A DNA stretch of 6,083 nt from Pontiella sp. (GTDB lineage Bacteria > Verrucomicrobiota > Kiritimatiellia > Kiritimatiellales > Pontiellaceae), in NCBI GenBank assembly GCA_029939385.1, contig JAOZSZ010000093.1:1-6083 (forward strand), in the 5' to 3' direction. The notes under the pieces were generated by a model, which ran no database searches, was not told the origin of the DNA, and saw only the letters and a list, made by a program, of their open reading frames with translations. Of this stretch, positions 1 to 5,891 are shown piece after piece; within the stretch, counting starts at the first letter, position 1, and every line of letters begins with the position of its first letter. A program made the translations under genes and the position numbers.

Positions 1-471
1 ACCATTTCGGAGTCACTCAATATTGCATTGGATAAAACCAGTGGAGTGACGGCAGTCATTGAAAATACGGCAGGCCAAGGATCCAACGTCGGGTTCCGCT
101 TTGAACATCTAGCAGAGATTATTGATGGGGTTGACGATAAGAGCCGCATTGGGGTCTGCCTTGATACCTGCCACACTTTTGCGGCAGGCTATGACCTACG
201 TACGGCGGATTGGTGTGACGCTGTTTTTGATGAATTTGAAAATCTGGTAGGTTTTGAATATTTGCGCGGTATGCACCTGAATGACTCAAAAAAAGAGCTC
301 GGTAGCCGCGTCGATCGCCACCATAGCCTTGGAAAAGGCGAACTTGGGCTGGAGGTTTTTCGCTACATCATGAATGATGCACGGTTCGATGACATCCCGA
401 TGATTCTCGAAACGATTGATGATACGATTTGGGCGGAAGAGATCGAACGACTTAAGCAGTTTGAAGGCTAG
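1..471 (+). CDS. nfo: Endonuclease IV (AP endonuclease), C-terminal part
   Basis: This is the 3' end of a gene whose start lies before the window; the frame is open from base 1, giving 156 residues and a TAG stop. Endonuclease IV cuts DNA on the 5' side of abasic sites during base excision repair, using a three-metal zinc centre in a TIM barrel. The family's metal ligands are visible in order: the Glu of ENTAGQGSN (residue 21 of the fragment), Asp55 and His58 in [13 protein letters not shown], His92 in MHLND, Asp105 and His107 in [14 protein letters not shown], and Glu137 in ILETID. The family is usually about 280 residues, so slightly over half is present. An internal ATG at 28 is not the true start, because conserved sequence continues upstream of it. 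It is followed after 29 bases by trmJ. I see no sign of damage. Confidence 0.95.
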   Translation, partial: TISESLNIALDKTSGVTAVIENTAGQGSNVGFRFEHLAEIIDGVDDKSRIGVCLDTCHTFAAGYDLRTADWCDAVFDEFENLVGFEYLRGMHLNDSKKELGSRVDRHHSLGKGELGLEVFRYIMNDARFDDIPMILETIDDTIWAEEIERLKQFEG

Positions 472-500
472 CCACAAAAGAGTAAAACACAGCACACAAC

Positions 501-1244
501 ATGAAAATTCTAGATAACATTCGAGTCGTTTTGGTGGAGCCTATTTTTGGAGGCAACATTGGATCAGTCTGCCGAGCCATGAACAATAATGGCATCACCG
601 ATCTGGCCATCGTCAATCCTCGGCCCACCACAGACTGGGACGACGCACGCAAATTGGCCTGCAATGCCAAAGCACAGCTCGATGCCCGTAAGGAATTTAA
701 AACCTTAAAAGAAGCCCTTGCGGATTGTACCGTCGTGGCAGGCTCATCAGCACGAACGGGCTTCTATCGAGACACGGCCCATTCGCCCCGTCAATTTGCC
801 CCAATCGCTTTAAATAGCGCAAAAGATCACAAAATCGCATTGGTCTTTGGTCGCGAAGATAAGGGATTGCTCAACGAAGAATTAGCCCTCTGTACACATA
901 TTATCCAAATCCCCTCAAGCGAACAATACACCTCGCTAAACCTGTCGCACGCGGTAATGGTCTGCTGCTACGAACTTTTCACCGCCGCCGAAGTTTTTCA
1001 GCCTTCAGAGGAAAAGGCAGAGGAAGCCAACTCCGAACTCCGCGAACGCATGTTTGCCACTTGGCGCGAAATGATGATCCAAACCGAATTCACTCACGAA
1101 CAGAAACTAGAGCACATGATGATGGGGCTTCGCCGTATCTTCTCCCGTGGAAAATTGACCGTTCCTGACGTCAAGATTCTAATGGGGCTCGCCAAACAAT
1201 CCATCTGGGCTGCTACTCAGGGAAAAGAAAGTAGAGAACTATGA
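501..1244 (+). CDS. trmJ: tRNA (cytidine/uridine-2'-O-)-methyltransferase, TrmJ type (SpoU/SPOUT family)
   Basis: A 247-residue protein of the SpoU class of SPOUT RNA methyltransferases. Members use S-adenosylmethionine to methylate a ribose 2'-OH; TrmJ acts on position 32 of the tRNA anticodon loop. All three family motifs are present: NIGSVCRAMNNNG (residues 19-31, with the conserved Asn and Arg), LVFGREDKGLLNEEL (114-128), and IPSSEQYTSLNLSHAV (137-152), which forms part of the knotted cofactor site. The C-terminal tail (about 180-238) is helical and resembles the TrmJ extension; the length is typical of TrmJ (about 245). The ATG at 501 is favoured because motif 1 follows at the usual distance. 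No Shine-Dalgarno sequence is visible upstream. The stop overlaps the next start (ATGA), so the two are probably translationally coupled. Another SpoU member with a different RNA target is possible but less likely. Confidence 0.9.
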   Translation: MKILDNIRVVLVEPIFGGNIGSVCRAMNNNGITDLAIVNPRPTTDWDDARKLACNAKAQLDARKEFKTLKEALADCTVVAGSSARTGFYRDTAHSPRQFAPIALNSAKDHKIALVFGREDKGLLNEELALCTHIIQIPSSEQYTSLNLSHAVMVCCYELFTAAEVFQPSEEKAEEANSELRERMFATWREMMIQTEFTHEQKLEHMMMGLRRIFSRGKLTVPDVKILMGLAKQSIWAATQGKESREL

Positions 1245-1822
1245 CTAAACAGCACATTACCAAAGCTGAAATTAACGAACTCCCGATGAAGCAATATGAC
1301 GGACCTATTATCCTTTGCCAAACTCAAGCAGAGGCTGAAAAAGCCGTGGAGAAATTGAAAAAAGAAACCCTATTGGGCTTCGATACCGAAACTCGTCCAG
1401 CCTTCCGAAAGGGAGAAAGCTACGATCCGTCTTTGCTACAACTCGCCGGCGAAACAGAGGTTTTTCTTTTTCAAATCCAGCAAACTGGACTGATCTCTGG
1501 ACTCCTCGAAATCCTCGCTTCGCGCGAAATCATCAAAACAGGCGTCGCGATTGATCGCGATATTAGTGAGCTTCAAGCCATGGCCTATTTTGAGCCCGAT
1601 GCTTTTGTTGAACTGGCCGATATTGCCAAAGCCGCTCAGATCAAAAATTTGGGTCTACGCGGACTAACCGCCATTCTCTTTGATTTCCGGATTTCAAAAA
1701 AAGAACAAGTTTCTAACTGGGCACGTAAAGACCTCACCCAATCGCAGCAAATCTATGCCGCCACCGATGCCTGGCTTGGCCGGAAAATTTATAAGCACTT
1801 CAATTTGGAAGATGTTATCTAG
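1241..1822 (+). CDS. Compact 3'-5' exonuclease, RNase D/WRN-like DEDDy domain
   Basis: A 193-residue protein consisting almost only of a 3'-5' exonuclease fold (the DNA_pol_A_exo1/RNase D class). The four acidic metal ligands and the catalytic tyrosine are visible: Asp48 and Glu50 in LGFDTETRP (Exo I), an Asp in GVAIDRDISEL (101-111; Asp108 fits the family spacing best, Exo II), and Tyr172 and Asp176 in YAATDAW (Exo III, DEDDy). The preceding VSNWARKDLT also fits the family. Full RNase D is about 375 residues and carries HRDC domains; none are present, so this resembles the short stand-alone exonucleases related to the WRN exonuclease domain. The substrate (tRNA 3' end, other RNA or DNA) cannot be read from the sequence. 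It overlaps trmJ by four bases, suggesting co-expression with tRNA modification. No signal peptide or membrane segment is seen, so it is presumably cytoplasmic. Confidence 0.85.
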   Translation: MTKQHITKAEINELPMKQYDGPIILCQTQAEAEKAVEKLKKETLLGFDTETRPAFRKGESYDPSLLQLAGETEVFLFQIQQTGLISGLLEILASREIIKTGVAIDRDISELQAMAYFEPDAFVELADIAKAAQIKNLGLRGLTAILFDFRISKKEQVSNWARKDLTQSQQIYAATDAWLGRKIYKHFNLEDVI

Positions 1823-1828
1823 CGTAAA

Positions 1829-2665
1829 ATGGATTCTGAGAAACAACCCAAACTGAGTATTGCAATCCCGCTCTACAACGCTGAAGCGTATATCCGCGAA
1901 ACCATTGACTCCATCCTGACACAAACCTTCACCGACTTTGAATTGATCATTATTGATGATCAATCCACCGACCAGTCCTACCCTATTGCACTATCCTACA
2001 ATGACCCGCGGATGCATGTGGTACGCAATTCCAAACGATTAGGGTTCTTTGGGAATTGGAATGCCTGCCTAGAAATAATGACAGGAACCTACTCTAAACT
2101 CATCCCCCATGATGATCCACTGGAACCAACCTGCCTCGAAAAACAAGTCCATATACTCGACCAATACCCCGAGGTTGAACTCGTGCATTGTGCACGCAAG
2201 ATTATCGATCCATCAGGAAAGGTACTAACCATTCGGCGCCAAAAGGAAGATGAAGGGATCAAAGAATCGAATACAAGCCTACGGCGTATCGTGCGCTCGG
2301 GAACAAACCCCATTGGGGAGCCGGCCGCCGTCATGTTTCGAAACGAAACGATGAAACAAATCGGAGGATTCTCCTCTTTGGATATGTATTCAATCGATAT
2401 CGAATACTGGTCGCGCCTACTCGCCGCGGGCAAACGCTATTATATCGATCAAGTGCTCTGCTCATTTCGCGTTTGGCCAGGCTCCGCCTCCGTTCAAATT
2501 TTTGGTAAGCAATCGCATTCTATGCGTAAATTTTTCCACCAGTTGAGAAAAAAATACCCCGCCACTATTCGCCCAATCGATGTATGGATTGGAACCTTTA
2601 AAAGTTTATTCCTCGAAGTGGCGCGCGGCGGATTTTACTTCTTCATGAAGTTGAAAAACAAATGA
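1829..2665 (+). CDS. Family 2 glycosyltransferase (GT-A fold), soluble
   Basis: A 278-residue protein with a GT2 domain starting near residue 9. LSIAIPLYNAEAYIRETIDSI (9-29) and IIIDDQSTDQS (40-50) form the nucleotide-sugar binding half. HDDPLE (94-99) takes the place of the DxD metal-binding motif, and IDIEYWSRLLAAG (189-201) matches the acidic region where the catalytic base usually lies. It would transfer a sugar from a nucleotide donor onto a growing glycan at the cytoplasmic membrane face; donor and acceptor cannot be told from the sequence. No clear transmembrane helix is present. The C-terminal stretch 252-274 is aromatic and hydrophobic and could touch the membrane. The gene starts 6 bases after the exonuclease stop without a well-placed Shine-Dalgarno sequence and opens the glycan block. 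The GT2 assignment is firm; the specificity is unknown. Confidence 0.88.
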   Translation: MDSEKQPKLSIAIPLYNAEAYIRETIDSILTQTFTDFELIIIDDQSTDQSYPIALSYNDPRMHVVRNSKRLGFFGNWNACLEIMTGTYSKLIPHDDPLEPTCLEKQVHILDQYPEVELVHCARKIIDPSGKVLTIRRQKEDEGIKESNTSLRRIVRSGTNPIGEPAAVMFRNETMKQIGGFSSLDMYSIDIEYWSRLLAAGKRYYIDQVLCSFRVWPGSASVQIFGKQSHSMRKFFHQLRKKYPATIRPIDVWIGTFKSLFLEVARGGFYFFMKLKNK

Positions 2666-2700
2666 TGCAAGTATTGTAAACTGCCGATCGAATCCGCATT

Positions 2701-3672
2701 ATGAAATACATGAATATCGAGACTGCCCATAAGCGGATATCACTCATCATCCCCTTCCTAAATGAAGAGGAAAATCTTCCATTACTCTACGAGCGCTGTA
2801 CTCAGGTTTTTCAACCATTAGAAGAAGAACTTGAACTCATATTCATCGACGATGGGAGTACCGATGGAAGCCTTGCATGGGTTATGCAGGCCGCAGAAAA
2901 AGACCCCTCGGTTAAATATGTCCAACTCTCCCGAAACTTTGGACACCAGCGTGCCATCACCTCTGGAATGCATCTATGCACCGGCGACGCGGCCGTCATC
3001 ATCGATGCCGACCTTCAGGATCCGCCCGAAGTGATCGCCGATATGATCGTGAAATGGAAGGAGGGCTTCGAGGTCGTCCACGCCGTTCGCTCCAGTCGCA
3101 AAGGCGAATCTGGACTTAAAAAATTTCTAGCGCACATTTTCTACCGACTCCTCAGTAAAATGACCGAGGTCGATATGGTTGTTGATGCGGGCGACTTCCG
3201 TATGCTCGATCGCAAAGCGCTCGATGCACTCAACGCGATGCCCGAGCAACATCGCTATATGCGCGGCCTCGCCTCGTGGATCGGTTTCAGCCAAACCACC
3301 GTCGAATACGAACGCGATGCCCGCCATGCCGGCATCACCAAATACCCGCTCATCAAATCGATTGCACTAGCGCTCAACGCCATCACCTCATTCAGTGGCA
3401 CACCCTTGCGCTTTATCTTTTATCTCGGCACCGTGCTCTGTACTCTATCCGTCGGCATTGGCATCTATCTGTTCATTGTTTGGACCTTTATTCAAACCTC
3501 ACCCGACCACGCCGGAACGACCTACCTCACCTTGGCCATCTTCTTTGTCAGCGGTCTACAGATGCTCTGCATGGGAATCCTTGGCCAATACCTCCGCCGC
3601 GTCTTCGACGAAATCAAAAATCGCCCGCTGTATCTGATTAAGAACACCAACCTTGAGGGAGGCGAACAATGA
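2701..3672 (+). CDS. Polyprenyl-phosphate glycosyltransferase, DPM1/GtrB/ArnC-like, with two C-terminal membrane helices
   Basis: A 323-residue GT2 enzyme of the dolichyl/undecaprenyl-phosphate sugar synthase group. These load a single sugar from UDP-, GDP- or similar donors onto polyprenyl phosphate at the inner membrane for later export. Visible motifs are SLIIPFLNEEENLP (14-27), IFIDDGSTDGS (47-57), LSRNFGHQRAITSG (76-89), the catalytic DADLQDPPE (102-110), GDFRMLDR (164-171) and ARHAGITKYP (207-216, the R-x-A-G-x-[ST]-K-Y-P element). Two hydrophobic helices follow at about 237-263 and 274-297, as in GtrB. The ATG at 2701 follows an in-frame TAA at 2677-2679; a second Met codon at 2710 is an equally possible start, and no Shine-Dalgarno sequence separates them. 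The 3' end overlaps the next gene by four bases (ATGA). The transferred sugar is unknown. Confidence 0.9.
   Translation: MKYMNIETAHKRISLIIPFLNEEENLPLLYERCTQVFQPLEEELELIFIDDGSTDGSLAWVMQAAEKDPSVKYVQLSRNFGHQRAITSGMHLCTGDAAVIIDADLQDPPEVIADMIVKWKEGFEVVHAVRSSRKGESGLKKFLAHIFYRLLSKMTEVDMVVDAGDFRMLDRKALDALNAMPEQHRYMRGLASWIGFSQTTVEYERDARHAGITKYPLIKSIALALNAITSFSGTPLRFIFYLGTVLCTLSVGIGIYLFIVWTFIQTSPDHAGTTYLTLAIFFVSGLQMLCMGILGQYLRRVFDEIKNRPLYLIKNTNLEGGEQ
3655..3662 (+). promoter_or_regulatory. Strong Shine-Dalgarno sequence for the CMP-nonulosonate synthetase gene
   Basis: GAGGGAGG ends six bases before the ATG at 3669 and contains a perfect GGAGG. It lies inside the last codons of the preceding glycosyltransferase and supports the ATG at 3669 as the true start. 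It stands out because most other starts in the window have no recognisable ribosome binding site. Confidence 0.75.
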
Positions 3673-4820
3673 AAGTGGTCGCCATCATTCCCGCTCGCGG
3701 AGGTTCAAAGGGCATTCCCCACAAAAATGTCTATCCATTCAACGGGAAACCATTGATCTGCTGGAACATTGAAGCGGCAATCGGTGCCGCGCTCGTGGAT
3801 CAGGTTATTGTCTCGACCGACGACGCCGAAATTGCAGAGGTGTCCCGTACGGCTGGAGCAACTGTAATTATGCGCCCAGACGACATCAGTACGGATATCG
3901 CTTCCTCAGAAGACGCGCTTATCCATGCACTGGAAAACCTTGGCGAACGGCCGGAGCTTACCGTTTTTCTACAATGCACTTCGCCACTAACCCAAAGTAA
4001 AGATATCGACGACTGCATCCAAAAACTGCTCGATTCCAATGCCGACAGCGCCTTCACCGCCACGGAATCGCATCGATTCCTCTGGAAAAATACCGAAGCG
4101 GCAACTGGCGTGAACCATAATGGAGCAGAGCGCAAGCGCCGACAGGATCTCGAAAAGGAATATGCGGAAAATGGTGCGGTCTATGCGATGCGTACCGAAG
4201 GCTTCCTTCGCGGCCGCCACCGCTTTTTTGGAAAGACCGTCATTTCCGAAATGCCCTCCACTCGCTCATGGGAAATTGACTCGCTTGAAGATGTTCACGT
4301 TGCCGAAGCACTCTCTGAACCATGGCAGGCCGAACCCTTTCAACTGCCGAAAACTATTGAAGCCATCGTATTTGATTTCGATGGTGTGATGACCGACAAC
4401 ACCGTTTATGTTTCTGAAGACGGAAAGGAAAGCGTGCGATGCAGCCGGGGCGACGGTTGGGGCATTAACCGCATGCAAAAAGCTGGCATCAAAATGGCTG
4501 TCATGTCGACAGAAATGAACGATGTGGTCCAAGTGCGGTGCGAAAAGCTCAAAATCGAATGCTTCCACCAATTGGGTAACAGCAAGGCTGAACGCTTTAA
4601 AACATGGTGTGCAGAAAACAATCTAAAGAGGAGTAATGTCGTTTATATTGGAAACGATGAAAATGACATCGACTGCCTGTTAAGCGCCGGAGCCGGAGTT
4701 GTTCCAGCCGATGCACACGATTCCGCCAAACAGGTTGCCGATCTAGTGTTGGCATTGAATGGCGGGTGCGGTGCCGTACGTGAACTGTGCGACATGATTT
4801 TAGAAAAGATAAAGGATTAG
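3669..4820 (+). CDS. neuA: Fused CMP-N-acylneuraminate (nonulosonate) synthetase and KdsC-like HAD phosphatase
   Basis: A 383-residue two-domain protein. Residues 1-215 are a cytidylyltransferase that activates a nonulosonic acid (sialic acid or relative) with CTP: IPARGGSKGIPHKN (7-20) is the nucleotide-binding loop, LQCTSPL (101-107) is conserved, RRQD (157-160) and ENGAVYAM (167-174) match the sugar-binding part, and WEIDSLEDV (201-209) contains the metal-binding Asp region. Residues 230-383 are a C0-type HAD phosphatase like KdsC: FDFDGVMTDN (235-244, nucleophile Asp236 and acid/base Asp238), Ser280-Thr281, Lys306 and GNDENDID (328-335). All four HAD motifs are present, so the phosphatase is probably active on a nonulosonate 9-phosphate. 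A plain NeuA is about 220-230 residues; this layout matches animal CMAS and some bacterial homologues. It overlaps the upstream gene by four bases and precedes neuB by three. A KDO pathway fusion (KdsB/KdsC) is less likely because of the NeuA-type motifs and the neuB neighbour. The exact sugar is unknown. Confidence 0.9.
   Translation: MKVVAIIPARGGSKGIPHKNVYPFNGKPLICWNIEAAIGAALVDQVIVSTDDAEIAEVSRTAGATVIMRPDDISTDIASSEDALIHALENLGERPELTVFLQCTSPLTQSKDIDDCIQKLLDSNADSAFTATESHRFLWKNTEAATGVNHNGAERKRRQDLEKEYAENGAVYAMRTEGFLRGRHRFFGKTVISEMPSTRSWEIDSLEDVHVAEALSEPWQAEPFQLPKTIEAIVFDFDGVMTDNTVYVSEDGKESVRCSRGDGWGINRMQKAGIKMAVMSTEMNDVVQVRCEKLKIECFHQLGNSKAERFKTWCAENNLKRSNVVYIGNDENDIDCLLSAGAGVVPADAHDSAKQVADLVLALNGGCGAVRELCDMILEKIKD
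4811..4816 (+). promoter_or_regulatory. Shine-Dalgarno sequence for neuB
   Basis: AAAGGA lies seven bases before the ATG at 4824, inside the final codons of the upstream fused gene. It supports that start and points to coupled translation of the synthetase/phosphatase and the synthase. Confidence 0.6.
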
Positions 4821-4823
4821 AGA

Positions 4824-5690
4824 ATGAAGCCACCCAAAGTCATTGCCGAGATCGGCTGTAACCACAAAGGCAACATGGAAATTGCACGCGAGCTGATCAT
4901 GACCGCCGCCATGTTCTGCAAAGCCGATGTCGTCAAATTCCAGAAACGCTGTTCAAAAGAGCTCCTGACCAAGGAGCAATACAACGCCCCCCACCCCAAT
5001 CCGATGCATGCCTATGGCAAAACCTACGGCGCACACCGCGAATTCCTTGAATTTGATCTCGACCAACATCGGCAACTCGCAAAATGGTGCGAAGAATTTG
5101 GCATCGAATACAGTACCTCCGTCTGGGATGTCACATCGGCCAAGGAAATCACGGAACTCCAACCTGGGCTGATTAAAATTCCTTCTGCCTGCAACCTGCA
5201 CTGGGAAATGCTCGACTATCTCTGTAAAAATTTTGGTGGTGAAATCCACCTTTCGCTTGGAATGACCACCCATGCCGAAGAGGACCAGATCGTGGAGTTT
5301 TTCCTGTCTGCGGACCGTGCAAAGGATCTAGTGCTCTACAGTTGCACCTCCGGCTATCCCGTCGCCTTCGAGGATATCTGCCTGCTCGAAATCACCCGCC
5401 TTAAGGAAAAATTCGATGGCACCGTCAAGGCCATCGGGTTTTCCGGCCACCACCTCGGCATCGCCGCCGATGTTGCCGCCATGACCCTCGGCGCGGAATG
5501 GGTCGAGCGCCACTTCACGCTCGACCGCACCGGGAAAGGCACCGACCACTCCGCCTCGCTCGAACCCGACGGCATGCGCAAGCTCGCTCGCGACCTGCGC
5601 AACGTCCACAAAGCGCTGACCTACAAACAAACCGAAGTACTCGATGTGGAACAAGTCCAGCGCGATAAATTAAAATTTCGCACCACCTAG
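4824..5690 (+). CDS. neuB: N-acylneuraminate (9-phosphate) synthase family protein without SAF domain
   Basis: A 288-residue TIM-barrel synthase that condenses PEP with an N-acylmannosamine-type sugar, or its 6-phosphate, to make a nonulosonic acid. Family motifs seen are IAEIGCNHKGN (7-17), VVKFQKR (36-42), IKIPSACN (117-124), LGMTTHAE (145-152), LYSCTSGYP (171-179), GFSGHHLGIA (205-214), and ERHFTLDR (228-235) followed by GKGTDHSASLEP (237-248). GFSGHH and the KGTDHSASLEP stretch resemble animal NANS (GYSGHE, KGSDHSASLEP) more than E. coli NeuB (GLSDHT), suggesting a phosphorylated substrate; this is inference from remembered sequences. The usual enzyme is about 345 residues because of a C-terminal SAF (antifreeze-like) domain that closes the partner subunit's active site. 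Here the protein ends at DVEQVQRDKLKFRTT with no SAF, and no downstream frame encodes one. It starts three bases after the fused synthetase/phosphatase. A legionaminate, pseudaminate or KDN synthase cannot be excluded. Confidence 0.9.
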   Translation: MKPPKVIAEIGCNHKGNMEIARELIMTAAMFCKADVVKFQKRCSKELLTKEQYNAPHPNPMHAYGKTYGAHREFLEFDLDQHRQLAKWCEEFGIEYSTSVWDVTSAKEITELQPGLIKIPSACNLHWEMLDYLCKNFGGEIHLSLGMTTHAEEDQIVEFFLSADRAKDLVLYSCTSGYPVAFEDICLLEITRLKEKFDGTVKAIGFSGHHLGIAADVAAMTLGAEWVERHFTLDRTGKGTDHSASLEPDGMRKLARDLRNVHKALTYKQTEVLDVEQVQRDKLKFRTT

Positions 5691-5705
5691 CGTTGGACTA
5701 TCTAA

Positions 5706-5882
5706 ATGCTAAGCAATCGAAGCCTCTGGCGCATATCCACCAAAACAAACCCCGAAACAACCAACGACTACAGAGCATGCACGATCTACCTTCGCCACCT
5801 TGAAAAAAAGGTAATTGCCCACAAACTACTCCACCTTGCATCATGGAGTCTTGATAAGGTTCGCCGATTGCTCCCCAACTAA
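5706..5882 (+). CDS. Small hypothetical ORF, 58 residues, basic
   Basis: I do not recognise this frame. It runs from an ATG directly after an in-frame TAA (5703-5705) to a TAA at 5880-5882. It begins 15 bases after the neuB stop and ends 9 bases before the next ATG, so it fills the only apparent gap in the glycan block. The protein is basic, with a polar N-terminal third and a C-terminal part (about residues 28-56) rich in Leu, Lys, Arg and His that could form amphipathic helices; no signal peptide or membrane helix is evident. No Shine-Dalgarno sequence is seen. It is in the same frame as the downstream gene, separated only by the TAA and three codons. It could be a real small protein, a remnant of a decayed gene, or the detached N-terminus of the downstream protein. 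Confidence 0.4.
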   Translation: MLSNRSLWRISTKTNPETTNDYRACTIYLRHLEKKVIAHKLLHLASWSLDKVRRLLPN

Positions 5883-5891
5883 TCTGAACCC

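Noticed and set aside
2651..2677. Possible sigma-70 promoter (TTGAAA and TATTGT) before the 2701 gene
   Set aside because: The spacing is only 15 bases and the -10 match is 4 of 6; it overlaps the end of the upstream gene and could be chance.
3276..3641. A 121-codon + strand frame overlapping the polyprenyl-phosphate glycosyltransferase gene
   Set aside because: It lies entirely inside a gene with clear family motifs; its translation is low-complexity (His, Arg, Pro, Ser rich) and looks like an out-of-frame shadow.
3669..4820. Reading the fusion as KdsB-KdsC of KDO synthesis
   Set aside because: The N-terminal domain has NeuA-type motifs (IPARGGSKGI, RRQD, ENGAVY) and is followed by a NeuB-family synthase, so the nonulosonate pathway fits better.
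3800..5654. Several long minus-strand frames opposite the fused neuA and neuB genes
   Set aside because: They are antisense to well-supported genes, show no recognisable motif, and are expected from the codon composition.
5802..5811. A-run near 5803-5809 as a terminator element
   Set aside because: It is on the wrong strand for a + strand U-tract, has no adjacent GC-rich hairpin, and lies inside the small ORF.
5691..5891. A frameshifted SAF domain or broken neuB 3' end
   Set aside because: All three forward frames after the neuB stop were read and none resembles an SAF domain; the short C-terminus looks natural.
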